Shown: positions 34,321 through 42,441 of the stretch, piece by piece
Position numbering within the stretch: position 1 is the stretch's first letter
Layout of the letters: every line of letters begins with the position of its first letter
Assembly (NCBI RefSeq): GCF_002549775.1
Contig: NZ_NMTR01000021.1
Span: forward strand, 186,001-250,000
From: Faecalibacterium langellae
GTDB lineage: Bacteria; Bacillota; Clostridia; Oscillospirales; Ruminococcaceae
Length of the DNA stretch: 64,000 nt
Direction of reading: 5' to 3'
The notes under the pieces: generated by a model
What the model saw: the letters and a program-made list of their open reading frames with translations, nothing else
Database searches by the model: none
What the model was told of the DNA's origin: nothing
Position numbers and translations under genes: made by a program

Positions 34321-35637
34321 ATGGAATACAATTACCCCAAATTTACCCCGGAGATGAAGAAGACCCACACCATCCTCATCCCCAACATGGCCATTACCCA
34401 GTTCCGCCTGCTGGAGTACGCCCTGCGCTACGACGGCTACAAGTGCGAAATTCTGGGCAACTGCGGCAGTGCTGTGGCACAGCTGGGCCTGAAATATGTC
34501 CACAACGACACCTGCTATCCGGCCCTGCTGGTCATCGGCCAGTTCCTGGACGCACTGAACAGCGGCAAGTATGATCTCGACCACACTGCGCTGCTTATCA
34601 CCCAGACCGGCGGCGGCTGCCGTGCGTCCAACTACATCCACCTGCTGCGCAAAGCACTGGTGAAGGCCGGTTACCCGCAAATTCCTGTCGCCAGCCTGAA
34701 CTTCTCGGGCCTGGAAAAAGACAGCGGCTTCCAGATGACCCTGCCGCTGGCCCGCCGCGCGCTGGCCTGCATCTTCTACGGCGATATGCTGTGCGCTCTG
34801 CGCAATCAGGTGGCACCGTATGAAAATGAGAAGGGCGCCGCCGACAAGATGGTAGACCTGTGGGTCACCCGTCTGGGCCGTGTGCTGCTGGCAGGCAAGG
34901 GCTACACTTCCAAGGAGATGAAGCATACCTTCCCGCTCATTGCAGCGGACTTTGCAAACATCCCCATCACCCGGGTGCCCAAGGTGAAGGTGGGCGTCGT
35001 GGGCGAAATTTACGTCAAGTACAGCCCGCTGGGCAACAACGACCTGCAGAAGTTCCTCGAAAGTCAGGACTGTGAGGTGAACTTCCCGGGGCTGATGGGC
35101 TTTGTGCAGTACTGCGCCTTCAACATGGGCGAGGACCACATCCTGTACGGCGGCAAGCTGGCCGTGAAGATCGGCATCGACCAGTTCCTGAACTGGCTGG
35201 ACAGCATCGAGCGCGCCATGCTCAAGGCCGAAGCCGACGCCGGGTTCTACGCCCCCGGCCCCTTCAAGGAACTGGTGGAAAAGCCCAAGGGCATCATTTC
35301 GCTGGGTGCCAAGATGGGCGAGGGCTGGCTGCTGACCGCCGAGATGATCGAGCTGGTGCAGGGCGGCTACGGCAACATCGTGTGTGCCCAGCCCTTCGGC
35401 TGCCTGCCCAACCACATCGTGGGCAAAGGCATGGTGAACAAGATCCGTGCGCTGTACCCCAGCGCCAATATCACCCCCATCGACTACGACCCCAGTGCCA
35501 CCAAGGTCAACCAGGAAAACCGCATCAAGCTGATGCTGGCAGTGGCCAAGGAGCGGCTGAACGCCCCGGCCGAGGCAAAGCCCCTGACCGCCGAGGAAAT
35601 CGCAGGCGGTGCCCCGAAGGTCGGTGCGACCGTATAA
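34321..35637 (+). CDS. 2-hydroxyacyl-CoA dehydratase-family (HGD-D) subunit-like protein
   Basis: A 438-residue protein resembling the HgdB/BcrB/BcrC fold and the E. coli YjiM group. Conserved cysteines that bind clusters in the family are at NDTCYPA, TGGGCRASN and QPFGCLPNHI. It forms an operon with the activase upstream and ends at a strong terminator. Unlike true dehydratases, only one subunit gene is present, so either it works as a homomer or it is a different reductive enzyme (inference). TAGGAGG lies before the ATG. The reaction is unknown. Confidence 0.87.
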   Translation: MEYNYPKFTPEMKKTHTILIPNMAITQFRLLEYALRYDGYKCEILGNCGSAVAQLGLKYVHNDTCYPALLVIGQFLDALNSGKYDLDHTALLITQTGGGCRASNYIHLLRKALVKAGYPQIPVASLNFSGLEKDSGFQMTLPLARRALACIFYGDMLCALRNQVAPYENEKGAADKMVDLWVTRLGRVLLAGKGYTSKEMKHTFPLIAADFANIPITRVPKVKVGVVGEIYVKYSPLGNNDLQKFLESQDCEVNFPGLMGFVQYCAFNMGEDHILYGGKLAVKIGIDQFLNWLDSIERAMLKAEADAGFYAPGPFKELVEKPKGIISLGAKMGEGWLLTAEMIELVQGGYGNIVCAQPFGCLPNHIVGKGMVNKIRALYPSANITPIDYDPSATKVNQENRIKLMLAVAKERLNAPAEAKPLTAEEIAGGAPKVGATV

Positions 35638-35651
35638 CCATAAGATAAACA

Positions 35652-35690
35652 AACCGCCCGCCCGGAAATGCATCCGGGCGGGCGGTTTTT
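35652..35690 (+). terminator. Terminator of the activase/dehydratase operon
   Basis: ACCGCCCGCCCGGA with its complement, then TTTTT. Confidence 0.9.
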
Positions 35691-35721
35691 ATGCCTTAGA
35701 ACAGTTCAAAAGGGGAAACCA

Positions 35722-36954
35722 TCACTTCTGCTTCTTCAGGTAGATGTGGTGGGGCAGACCGGCGATGTACAGCGGGGTCAGCTCAGCCTGGATCAGCGGG
35801 CGGGCGTACTCCAGGAACTCCTCGGTCATCTGGGTGTGGTTTTCGTTCATCCAGCTCAGCGGCACCTTCTTCTCAAGGTTTGCCACCTCGCTGATGGGGT
35901 GCAGCTCAGTGGTGCACTGGTACGGGCTGTTGGAGATGCGCTTCAGGGCCACCATCTGGCCGGTCACGCCCTCAAAGGCAGCCTTGGCGGCAGCACCGCC
36001 CACCTGATAGGCCTCGGTGATGTCGGTGCGGCTGGTCAGATGGCCGGCGCAGCGCTGCAGGGTGGAAAGCTCGATGCAGCGTGTCTTGGTGTCCAGATTG
36101 CGGGCCACCACGTTGGCCAGGAAGCGGGCCGTACCGGTCAGGGCCTTGTGGCCGAAAGCGTCCACAGCGTGCACGTCATCGGCCAGCTCACAGACGTAGC
36201 GGCCATCCTCCAGCTTGACGCCCTCGGACACGGCGATGACGATGCTGGGCTTCTTCTCCTGCATCACGCGCACCTTCTCCACAAAGTGATCCACGTTGAA
36301 GGGCACTTCGGGCAGGCAGATCATGTCCACGCCCTCGCAGTCGTCGCTCTTGGCCAGAGCAGCAGCGGCGGTCAGCCAGCCAGCGTTGCGGCCCATGATC
36401 TCCACCACGGTGACGTACTTGGTGCCGTACACGGTGGCGTCACGGATGATCTCCTTCATCACCACGCCGATGTACTTGGCCGCAGAGCCGTAACCGGGGG
36501 TGTGGTCGGTGACCATCAGGTCGTTGTCGATGGTCTTGGGTACGCCCATGAAGCGGATGTCGCTGTCGATGCGGGCACCGTAGTCGGCCAGCTTGCCGAT
36601 GGTGTCCATGGAGTCGTTGCCGCCGATGTAGAAGAAGTAGCCGATGTTCAGCTTTTCCAGAATGGCAAACAGCTTTTTGTACACGGCTTCGTCCTCGTGC
36701 CAGTCGGGCAGCTTGTAGCGGCAGCTGCCCAGGAAGCTGGACGGCGTGCGCTTGAGCAGCTCAATGTCCAGGTCGTCGGTCAGCACGGTGGAAAGGTCCA
36801 CCACACGCTCCTCCAGCAGACCGGCGACGCCGTTGCACATGCCGTAGACGATGTCGGCACCGCGGCTCTTGCAGCTTTCAAAGACGCCCGCAAGGCTCGC
36901 ATTGATGACGGAAGTAGGACCGCCAGACTGACCAACGATTGCATTTTTACCCAT
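35722..36954 (-). CDS. 6-phosphofructokinase, predicted pyrophosphate-dependent (second of a tandem pair)
   Basis: A 410-residue long-type phosphofructokinase. The opening NAIVGQSGGPTSVINASLAG, FYIGGNDSMDTIGKL, GVPKTIDNDLMVTDHTPGYG and EIMGRNAGWLTAAAAL are family motifs. At the two positions that separate donors (E. coli numbering 104 and 124), Asp follows GGN and Lys precedes TIDND, the pattern of PPi-using rather than ATP-using enzymes (established for the family, inferred here). It interconverts fructose 6-phosphate and fructose 1,6-bisphosphate and would be reversible. AGGAG is eight bases before ATG 36954. It follows its paralog by about 80 bases and is co-transcribed with it. Confidence 0.9.
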   Translation of the reverse strand: MGKNAIVGQSGGPTSVINASLAGVFESCKSRGADIVYGMCNGVAGLLEERVVDLSTVLTDDLDIELLKRTPSSFLGSCRYKLPDWHEDEAVYKKLFAILEKLNIGYFFYIGGNDSMDTIGKLADYGARIDSDIRFMGVPKTIDNDLMVTDHTPGYGSAAKYIGVVMKEIIRDATVYGTKYVTVVEIMGRNAGWLTAAAALAKSDDCEGVDMICLPEVPFNVDHFVEKVRVMQEKKPSIVIAVSEGVKLEDGRYVCELADDVHAVDAFGHKALTGTARFLANVVARNLDTKTRCIELSTLQRCAGHLTSRTDITEAYQVGGAAAKAAFEGVTGQMVALKRISNSPYQCTTELHPISEVANLEKKVPLSWMNENHTQMTEEFLEYARPLIQAELTPLYIAGLPHHIYLKKQK

Positions 36955-37035
36955 GATGATTTCTCCTTTTTTGTTTTTCTGTTTTGGCATTTATCAAATG
37001 TGCAGGTGCACAAAAACAGACGCGGGGAAGGGGAC

Positions 37036-38259
37036 TTACAGGCGGATGTGGCGCGGGGTGCCGTTGACGTACACGGGGGTCACTTCGTCCAGGATCAGCG
37101 GGCGGGCGTACTCCTCAAAGGCCGCCGTCACCTGCATGCCGTCGGGGGTGATCCAGTCCAGCGGCACCTTTTTCTCAAGGTTTGCCACCTGCTGCACGTC
37201 CACCGACTTTGCGATGCACTGGTAGGGATAGCTGGAGATGCGCTCCAGCGCGATCATGCGGCCGGTCTCGCCTGCAAAGGCTGCGGCTGCGGCCGCACCG
37301 CCCACCGCGTAGGCCTCGTTCACGTCGGTGCGGCTGGCCAAGTGGCTGGCGCAGCGCTGCAGGGTGGAGAACTCGATGGCACGGCTCTTGCAGTTCAGCT
37401 TGTCGTGGATGAGCTCCGAGAGGTAGCGGCTGGTGCCGCTGAGCACGGCCTTGTGGCCGAAGGCGTCCAGCTGCCCGGCGGTGGACACCAGATCGCACAG
37501 ATAGGTGCCGTCGGCGGTCTTGACGCCCTCGCTGGCTGCGATGATGACGTTGGGCTTCACCCGCTGCAGCTGGTCCACCTTCGTCAGGAATTTTTCCTCG
37601 TCAAAAGGCACTTCGGGCAGCAGGATCAGGTCCGGGCCCTCGCAGTCGTCGCCGCCGGCAAGGCAGGCCGCACCGGCAAGCCAGCCTGCGTGGCGGCCCA
37701 TGATCTCGGCCACGGTCACGCTGCGGATGTCATACACGGAAGAATCGCGGATGACTTCCTTCAGGATGGTGGCGATGTACTTTGCTGCCGAGCCGTAACC
37801 GGGGGTGTGGTCGGTGAGGCAAAGGTCGTTGTCGATGGTCTTCGGCACGCCGATGAACCGCACGCTGCTGCCCACCTGTGTGCCGTAGCGGGAAAGTTTT
37901 GCGATGGTGTCCATGGAGTCGTTGCCGCCGATGTAGAACACCGCGCAGATATCGTACTTGTCAAACAGGGTGAACAGCTTGACGAAGGGCGTGGAATCCA
38001 CGTCCGGGTCCGGCAGCTTGAAACGGCAGCTGCCCAGGTAGCTGGACGGGGTGCGCTTGAGCAGCTCGATGCTCATGCGGTCGTCCAGCAGGACGTTCAG
38101 TTCCAGCAGTTCTTCCTTCAGCAGACCTTCGATGCCGTACTTCATGCCGTACACCTTGTCTGCACCCAGACTGCAGGCGGCTTTGTACACGCCTGCCAGG
38201 CTGGAGTTGATCACGGCGGTGGGGCCGCCGCTCTGACCAATGATGACGTTCTTGGCCAT
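37036..38259 (-). CDS. 6-phosphofructokinase, predicted pyrophosphate-dependent (first of a tandem pair)
   Basis: A 407-residue paralog of the gene at 35722. It has VIIGQSGGPTAVINSSLAGV, FYIGGNDSMDTIAKL, GVPKTIDNDLCLTDHTPGYG and AEIMGRHAGWLAG. Both donor-selecting positions again read as PPi-type (Asp in GGNDS, Lys in PKTIDND). AAGGAGG precedes the ATG. The two copies are clearly diverged rather than recent duplicates, so they may form a hetero-oligomer or have split roles. The transcript begins near 38461, with a leader of about 200 bases. Confidence 0.9.
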   Translation of the reverse strand: MAKNVIIGQSGGPTAVINSSLAGVYKAACSLGADKVYGMKYGIEGLLKEELLELNVLLDDRMSIELLKRTPSSYLGSCRFKLPDPDVDSTPFVKLFTLFDKYDICAVFYIGGNDSMDTIAKLSRYGTQVGSSVRFIGVPKTIDNDLCLTDHTPGYGSAAKYIATILKEVIRDSSVYDIRSVTVAEIMGRHAGWLAGAACLAGGDDCEGPDLILLPEVPFDEEKFLTKVDQLQRVKPNVIIAASEGVKTADGTYLCDLVSTAGQLDAFGHKAVLSGTSRYLSELIHDKLNCKSRAIEFSTLQRCASHLASRTDVNEAYAVGGAAAAAAFAGETGRMIALERISSYPYQCIAKSVDVQQVANLEKKVPLDWITPDGMQVTAAFEEYARPLILDEVTPVYVNGTPRHIRL

Positions 38260-38467
38260 GAGTACCTCCTTTTACAAATTCAGTTCTTATCATTTGTACA
38301 TCGCTGCACGTCTCCGGCCTCTGCGCCGCTGTGCGTAGGAGAGAGATCTTTGGGCCCTGCACTGCCCGCAGACCGGCGGCAAACAAACCGGACGTTGCAA
38401 GTGATACAAAAAAGTTTGCGGCATGTGCACACGCTTTTTGTAAAATGTGCAAAATTGCCACATCCTT

Positions 38468-38496
38468 ATTGTACCCGTTTTGCCTGTTGTATGCAA
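38468..38496 (-). promoter_or_regulatory. Promoter of the tandem PFK operon
   Basis: TTGCAT, a 17-bp spacer, then TACAAT on the minus strand. The leader of about 200 bases to 38259 contains GC-rich segments able to pair, but I could not assign it to a known riboswitch. Confidence 0.8.
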
Positions 38497-38507
38497 GACC
38501 CAATTGG

Positions 38508-38536
38508 TTGCGCAGGCAAAAAAATTATGATAAAAT
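38508..38536 (+). promoter_or_regulatory. Promoter of the SGNH hydrolase gene
   Basis: TTGCGC, a 17-bp spacer, then TAAAAT, about 50 bases before the start codon. Confidence 0.65.
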
Positions 38537-38587
38537 GAAAAGGCGCACGGCACCGGGCCTGTAAAACCCTTTTACCGTGCGAGAAAA

Positions 38588-39616
38588 ATGGAGAAAGCTG
38601 GAAATACCATGGGCATTTCACACGAATATCATTCCGCGCCGCGCCGGGCAAAGCATGGCAGCGTCAGCGGAAAGCTGCGGCTGCTGGGCGCGTTTATTGC
38701 CATTCTGCTGCTGGCCTACGCCATCACCGCCATTCTGGAACACGGTGCGGCGGGTGCCGACGAGACCCCGGCCACCAACGCCAGCGGCATTGCGGCCAAC
38801 ATTCTGGCCCCGCTGCCCATGCAGGGCGAAGCGGCTTCCGACAGCGCCGCCACGGACGGCACTGCCGGTGCGCAGGCCGCCACGCTGGAGACCTTTGGCC
38901 CGGCAAAGCAGAGCGCCGGGGCCTATACCGTCAAAGCCTACGACGCCAGCGTCATCCGCCAGCCCAGCTGCGGCCAGGTGGACCTGAATTACTTCTCGGA
39001 TGCGGCCTTCCTGGGCGACAGCCTGACCGTGGGCTTCTCGGATTATCAGATCAACCTGGGCGGGGCGCTCATCTGCGGCTACACCGGCGTGGGCCCGGAC
39101 GCCATCGTGAACCGCAGTGCGGTCAAGAGCCCCACCCGCGGGCAGGAGGTGGCGCTGGATGTGCTGGCCGCCGCCCAGCCGAAAAAGCTGTATATCCTGC
39201 TGGGCACCAACACCCTCACCACGCTGGGCGCATCGGATCGCTTCCTGGCTTACTATGGCCAGATGCTGGACATGCTGCGGGAAGCGCTGGGCGACGACTG
39301 CGTGATCTATGTGCAGTCCATCCCGCCGGTGCGCCCCTCGGCAGTTGCCAAAAAGCCGGGCCTTGCCAGCGATGTGCTGCGCGGCGTCAACGAGCAGCTG
39401 GCCCAGCTGGCCGCCAGCAAGGGCTGCGTCTACCTCGACCTGTGGGAAGCTCTCGCCGACGGCGAAGGAAACCTGAAAGAGATGCTTGCCGCACCGGATG
39501 GTGTGCACCTCTCGGCCGGCAACGGTTACGGCGCATGGGTGACCTACTTGCGCAACCACGCAAAGTACAGCGCTGATAACTCCTGGACCATGGGCAGTGC
39601 GTACAGCGCACAGTAA
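38588..39616 (+). CDS. Membrane-anchored SGNH/GDSL hydrolase
   Basis: A 342-residue type II membrane protein. A single transmembrane helix (about 31-50, LRLLGAFIAILLLAYAITAI) is followed by an Ala/Thr-rich linker, then an SGNH hydrolase domain from about residue 130. Catalytic blocks are FLGDSLTVGF (Ser in GDSL), LLGTNTL (block III) and DGVHLSAGNGYGAW (Asp-x-x-His). Such enzymes act as extracellular esterases or O-acetyl deacylases, often on cell-surface polysaccharide; the substrate is unknown. ATG 38588 and ATG 38609 are both possible; neither has a strong ribosome site. The gene is alone between terminators. Confidence 0.85.
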   Translation: MEKAGNTMGISHEYHSAPRRAKHGSVSGKLRLLGAFIAILLLAYAITAILEHGAAGADETPATNASGIAANILAPLPMQGEAASDSAATDGTAGAQAATLETFGPAKQSAGAYTVKAYDASVIRQPSCGQVDLNYFSDAAFLGDSLTVGFSDYQINLGGALICGYTGVGPDAIVNRSAVKSPTRGQEVALDVLAAAQPKKLYILLGTNTLTTLGASDRFLAYYGQMLDMLREALGDDCVIYVQSIPPVRPSAVAKKPGLASDVLRGVNEQLAQLAASKGCVYLDLWEALADGEGNLKEMLAAPDGVHLSAGNGYGAWVTYLRNHAKYSADNSWTMGSAYSAQ

Positions 39617-39634
39617 ATAAAATAGGAGCAAAAG

Positions 39635-39672
39635 AACGGCGGGTGCATCGCAGTGATGCACCCGCCGTTTTC
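39635..39672. terminator. Bidirectional terminator
   Basis: AACGGCGGGTGCATC and its exact complement, between the SGNH gene and the converging toxin-antitoxin operon. The plus strand continues TTTTCTG. Confidence 0.85.
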
Positions 39673-39686
39673 TGTGTAGTTTTTCA

Positions 39687-39992
39687 TTATTGTGCGGTGG
39701 GAAGATGACCGTTCTTTTTGGGCGTGAAGACGAGCTTCAGGTCCATTCCCATGCCGTCGGCCAGACGCTTCAGCAGCTTCAGGGAAGGGTTGCGCGTGCC
39801 GTTTTCCAGCTTGCTGATGTCGGCCTGATCGATGCCGGTGCGCTCGGCAAGCTCTTTCTGGGTCAGGTTCTGCGCAATGCGTGCGTCGGCCATGGCGCGG
39901 ATGATATCCATTTCAGGCTGATTTTCTTCCCATTCCTGACGGAAAGCATCGTCCTGCAGCTGTTCGTTCAGGTACATATCCAGTGTTTTCAT
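39687..39992 (-). CDS. higA: HigA-type XRE-family antitoxin
   Basis: A 101-residue helix-turn-helix protein. The Cro/C1-type HTH is at about 38-92 (IAQNLTQKELAERTGIDQAD, then ISKLENGTRNPSLKLLKRLA). It lies immediately after a Gp49/HigB-type toxin gene, with start and stop codons touching, in the toxin-first order typical of higBA. It should bind the toxin and also repress the operon through the palindrome at 40368-40387. The TTTGGTGA before the ATG is a weak ribosome site, consistent with coupled translation from the toxin. Confidence 0.88.
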   Translation of the reverse strand: MKTLDMYLNEQLQDDAFRQEWEENQPEMDIIRAMADARIAQNLTQKELAERTGIDQADISKLENGTRNPSLKLLKRLADGMGMDLKLVFTPKKNGHLPTAQ

Positions 39993-39993
39993 C

Positions 39994-40347
39994 TCATTCA
40001 CCAAACCTTTCCATAAAGTCTTTGCGGCAGAGCTTTGCCTTTTCAAGCTCATTGCGGGGCGTTTTCTGCGTCTTTTTGATAAAGCCGTTGGTCAGGATAA
40101 TGCGCCCGCCATAGTAAAAGAAATAGAGCACACGGGAAATATCCGAGCCGACCTTGCCGCGCACCTCAAAGATGCCGTCTTCCAGATGCTTGCTGTAGGG
40201 CTCCCGCAGACGGTTGCCCTGCTCCTGCAGAACTTTCAAGGTCATGACAAGTTTTCCGCGCATTTTGACGTCCAGTGAATCCAGAAATTCTTCGGCAGGC
40301 CGCTCACCGGCTGCTGTTTCATAAAATTCAACGGTAAACTGATCCAT
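39994..40347 (-). CDS. higB: HigB/Gp49-type RelE-superfamily toxin
   Basis: A 117-residue RelE-fold protein of the phage-derived Gp49-like group. DQFTVEFYETAAGERPAEEF and LRVGSDISRVLYFF-like segments are present (VRGKVGSDISRVLYFFYYGG, then RIILTNGFIKKTQKTP); the basic IILTNGFIKKTQKTP is the family signature. Such toxins cleave mRNA at the ribosome. It is the first gene of the pair, driven by an almost perfect promoter whose spacer is an inverted repeat. Confidence 0.9.
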   Translation of the reverse strand: MDQFTVEFYETAAGERPAEEFLDSLDVKMRGKLVMTLKVLQEQGNRLREPYSKHLEDGIFEVRGKVGSDISRVLYFFYYGGRIILTNGFIKKTQKTPRNELEKAKLCRKDFMERFGE

Positions 40348-40364
40348 TTTGATTTCTCGATTTT

Positions 40365-40393
40365 ATTATATGGCATATCTGCCATATTGTCAA
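40365..40393 (-). promoter_or_regulatory. higBA promoter with operator inside the spacer
   Basis: On the minus strand TTGACA, 17 bp, TATAAT: a perfect sigma-A consensus. The inverted repeat ATATGGCA-N4-TGCCATAT (40368-40387) fills the spacer and part of the -10, so an antitoxin dimer bound there would exclude RNA polymerase. Confidence 0.88.
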
Positions 40394-40893
40394 GGCTGAG
40401 TTGCAAGGAGAAACGATCTGTCGTCCTGCTGTTCCAGCTCCAGCAGATACTCCTTCATCTCCACGCCATAGGCGTAGCCGGTGAGCTTGCCGCTGCTGCC
40501 CACTACACGGTGGCAGGGCTGGATGATGGCGATGGGGTTGCAGTGGCACGCCCCGCCCACGGCGCGGGCCGCCTTGGGTCGGCCGATGGCGGCGGCCAGC
40601 TGGCCGTAGGTGCGGGTCTGCCCGTAGGGGATCTTGTTCATCTCGGCCCAGACGGCCTGCTGGAAAGCCGTGCCCTTCGGGGCAAGGGGCAGGTCGAACT
40701 CCTTCCGGGCACCGGCAAAGTATTCGTTCAGCTGCTGCTCGGCCTCCTGCAGCAGGGGCGTCTCACACACCTTGCGGGGCAAAGGCTCCAGCTCCGGCAC
40801 GCCGTCCGGGCAGAGGGTCAGCCCGCAGATGGCATCGTTGTCCTCCTCCAGCCGGAAGGTGCCCAGAAGGCTGTTCACATACCAGACGTTCAA
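40390..40893 (-). CDS. ogt: Methylated-DNA--protein-cysteine methyltransferase
   Basis: A 167-residue suicide repair protein that takes alkyl groups from O6-alkylguanine. The active site is PCHRVVGSSGKLTGYA, preceded by NPIAIIQ; the DNA-binding segment GTAFQQAVWAEMNKIPYGQT, with RTYGQLAAAIGRPKAARAVG, is complete. The N-terminal domain is present, so it is the Ogt form without an Ada-like extension. The start codon is TTG at 40893 (no ATG fits), ten bases after a GGAAG site. It ends at the edge of the higBA promoter. Confidence 0.93.
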   Translation of the reverse strand: MNVWYVNSLLGTFRLEEDNDAICGLTLCPDGVPELEPLPRKVCETPLLQEAEQQLNEYFAGARKEFDLPLAPKGTAFQQAVWAEMNKIPYGQTRTYGQLAAAIGRPKAARAVGGACHCNPIAIIQPCHRVVGSSGKLTGYAYGVEMKEYLLELEQQDDRSFLLATQP

Positions 40894-40981
40894 AAGTTTC
40901 CGCTTCCTTTCCTGTGGGTTTGTGCTATACTGGAATTATCTTAACACAAACACACGCACAGCGAAAGGGGCGGTTTTGTTT

Positions 40982-41707
40982 ATGGTACAGGCATTGGAAG
41001 ATATCCTTGCAAAAAGCAGCAGCATCGTGTTCTTTGGCGGGGCAGGCGTCTCCACCGAGAGCGGCATCCCGGACTTCCGCAGTGTGGACGGGCTTTACCA
41101 CCAGAAGTACGCCTACCCCCCGGAAACGATCCTGAGCCACACCTTCTGGGAGGAACACCCGGAGGAGTTCTACCGCTTTTACCGCGATAAGCTCATCGTG
41201 AAGGGCGCAAAGCCCAACGCGGCACATTTGCGGCTGGCAAAGCTGGAGCGCGAGGGCAAACTGAAAGCGGTGGTCACCCAGAACATCGACGGGCTGCACC
41301 AGGCCGCAGGCAGCAAGACCGTGTACGAGCTGCACGGCAGCACCCTGCGCAACTACTGCACCCGCTGCGGCAAGTTTTATGATGTCGATTTTATCGCGAA
41401 TTCTACCGGCGTGCCCCGCTGCACCGAGTGCGGCGGCATCGTGAAGCCCGACGTGGTGCTCTATGAGGAAGGGCTGGACGAGGAGGTGCTCTCCGGCGCG
41501 GTGAATGCCATCCGCCATGCGGACACCCTCATCATCGGCGGCACCAGCCTGGTGGTGTACCCGGCGGCGGGGCTCATCCGCTACTTCCGGGGCGACCATC
41601 TGGTGGTCATCAACATGCAGCCCACCGGTGCCGACGCCGAAGCCGACCTGTGCATCGCAAAGCCCATCGGCCAGGTGCTGAGCGAGGACGTGAAACTGGA
41701 TCAATAA
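40982..41707 (+). CDS. cobB: Sir2-family NAD-dependent protein deacylase
   Basis: A 241-residue sirtuin. [20 protein letters not shown] binds [15 protein letters not shown] and the catalytic ELHGS histidine follow, and a zinc site is formed by CTRCG and CTECGG. The IKPD-like [11 protein letters not shown] segment is also typical. It removes acyl groups from lysines, making nicotinamide and O-acyl-ADP-ribose. The ATG at 40982 is eight bases after GGGGCGG; the frame upstream is antisense to ogt and not real. An extended -10 (TGCTATACT) lies at 40924-40931. Confidence 0.94.
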   Translation: MVQALEDILAKSSSIVFFGGAGVSTESGIPDFRSVDGLYHQKYAYPPETILSHTFWEEHPEEFYRFYRDKLIVKGAKPNAAHLRLAKLEREGKLKAVVTQNIDGLHQAAGSKTVYELHGSTLRNYCTRCGKFYDVDFIANSTGVPRCTECGGIVKPDVVLYEEGLDEEVLSGAVNAIRHADTLIIGGTSLVVYPAAGLIRYFRGDHLVVINMQPTGADAEADLCIAKPIGQVLSEDVKLDQ

Positions 41708-41793
41708 AACAAAGCGGTCGGCGCTTTTTCGCGCGCATTTTTGGTCCCCCTGCGGTATGCTGAGAGCATTCTGAAACGAATGGGGGAACCGAA

Positions 41794-42420
41794 ATGATCC
41801 AGGTTTGTGAACCGCCGCGCACGCGGCAGGCAAGAAGACTCTCGGCAGAGGAGTTCTGCCAGCTGATCCGCAGCGAGGTGAGCTGCGTGTACCGGCCCCG
41901 CAGCGAAGTGCTGCGGATGCTCACGGTGGGCGAAGTGTGGGGCGTGTGCGGGGCGCGCCGTGTGCCGGATGCGGCCTGCATTCTGCTGCCCATGGATGCT
42001 GATACCGCTGCCGCTGCAGCCCTGCGCAGTTTTGTAGGGGGGCGCAATGCGGCAGATGGGTATTTTCTGGCCCCGCCGGTGGGCCGCGCCGAAGCGTTCC
42101 CGGACCTGCTGGAGGCTGCCGCCGCCCGGCAGAAAGCTCTGGCCCGGCATCGCCCGCGCTGGGCGGTGGCGGAGTGCACGGCCGAGGAGATGCTGCCGTT
42201 TTATTTGCAGCAGGGCTTTGCCCTGCGGGCCATCCGTCCGCTGGACAGCCTTGCACCCTGCTTCTGGCTGCAGGCGGACTGTCTGGGGCAAAACGTGCCG
42301 CCGGTGTGGGTGCCGATGACCGACCGGGTGCATCTGGCCATTCTGCTGGCAAAGGGCTATGCTGCGCTGGAAAGCCGCGAAAGCCCGCAGGGTACCGTGC
42401 TGGCGCTGTACCCGGTCTGA
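41794..42420 (+). CDS. Hypothetical protein, possibly a GNAT-fold acyltransferase
   Basis: A 208-residue soluble protein. The stretch EEMLPFYLQQGFALRAIRPL resembles the final beta-alpha segment of GNAT N-acyltransferases (yYxxxGF), and a CILLPMDADT strand could be an earlier core strand, but the acetyl-CoA pyrophosphate loop (Q/R-x-x-G-x-G/A) is not evident. I therefore do not assign activity. GGGGGAA lies before the ATG. It ends 21 bases before the hydroxyacid dehydrogenase, which suggests one operon. Confidence 0.6.
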   Translation: MIQVCEPPRTRQARRLSAEEFCQLIRSEVSCVYRPRSEVLRMLTVGEVWGVCGARRVPDAACILLPMDADTAAAAALRSFVGGRNAADGYFLAPPVGRAEAFPDLLEAAAARQKALARHRPRWAVAECTAEEMLPFYLQQGFALRAIRPLDSLAPCFWLQADCLGQNVPPVWVPMTDRVHLAILLAKGYAALESRESPQGTVLALYPV

Positions 42421-42441
42421 CAGGAAAGTGAGAAAGTTGAA

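Noticed and set aside
35668-38538. A 956-codon plus-strand frame across both phosphofructokinase genes
   Set aside because: It spans two complete minus-strand genes and their intergenic gap; no domain is recognisable.
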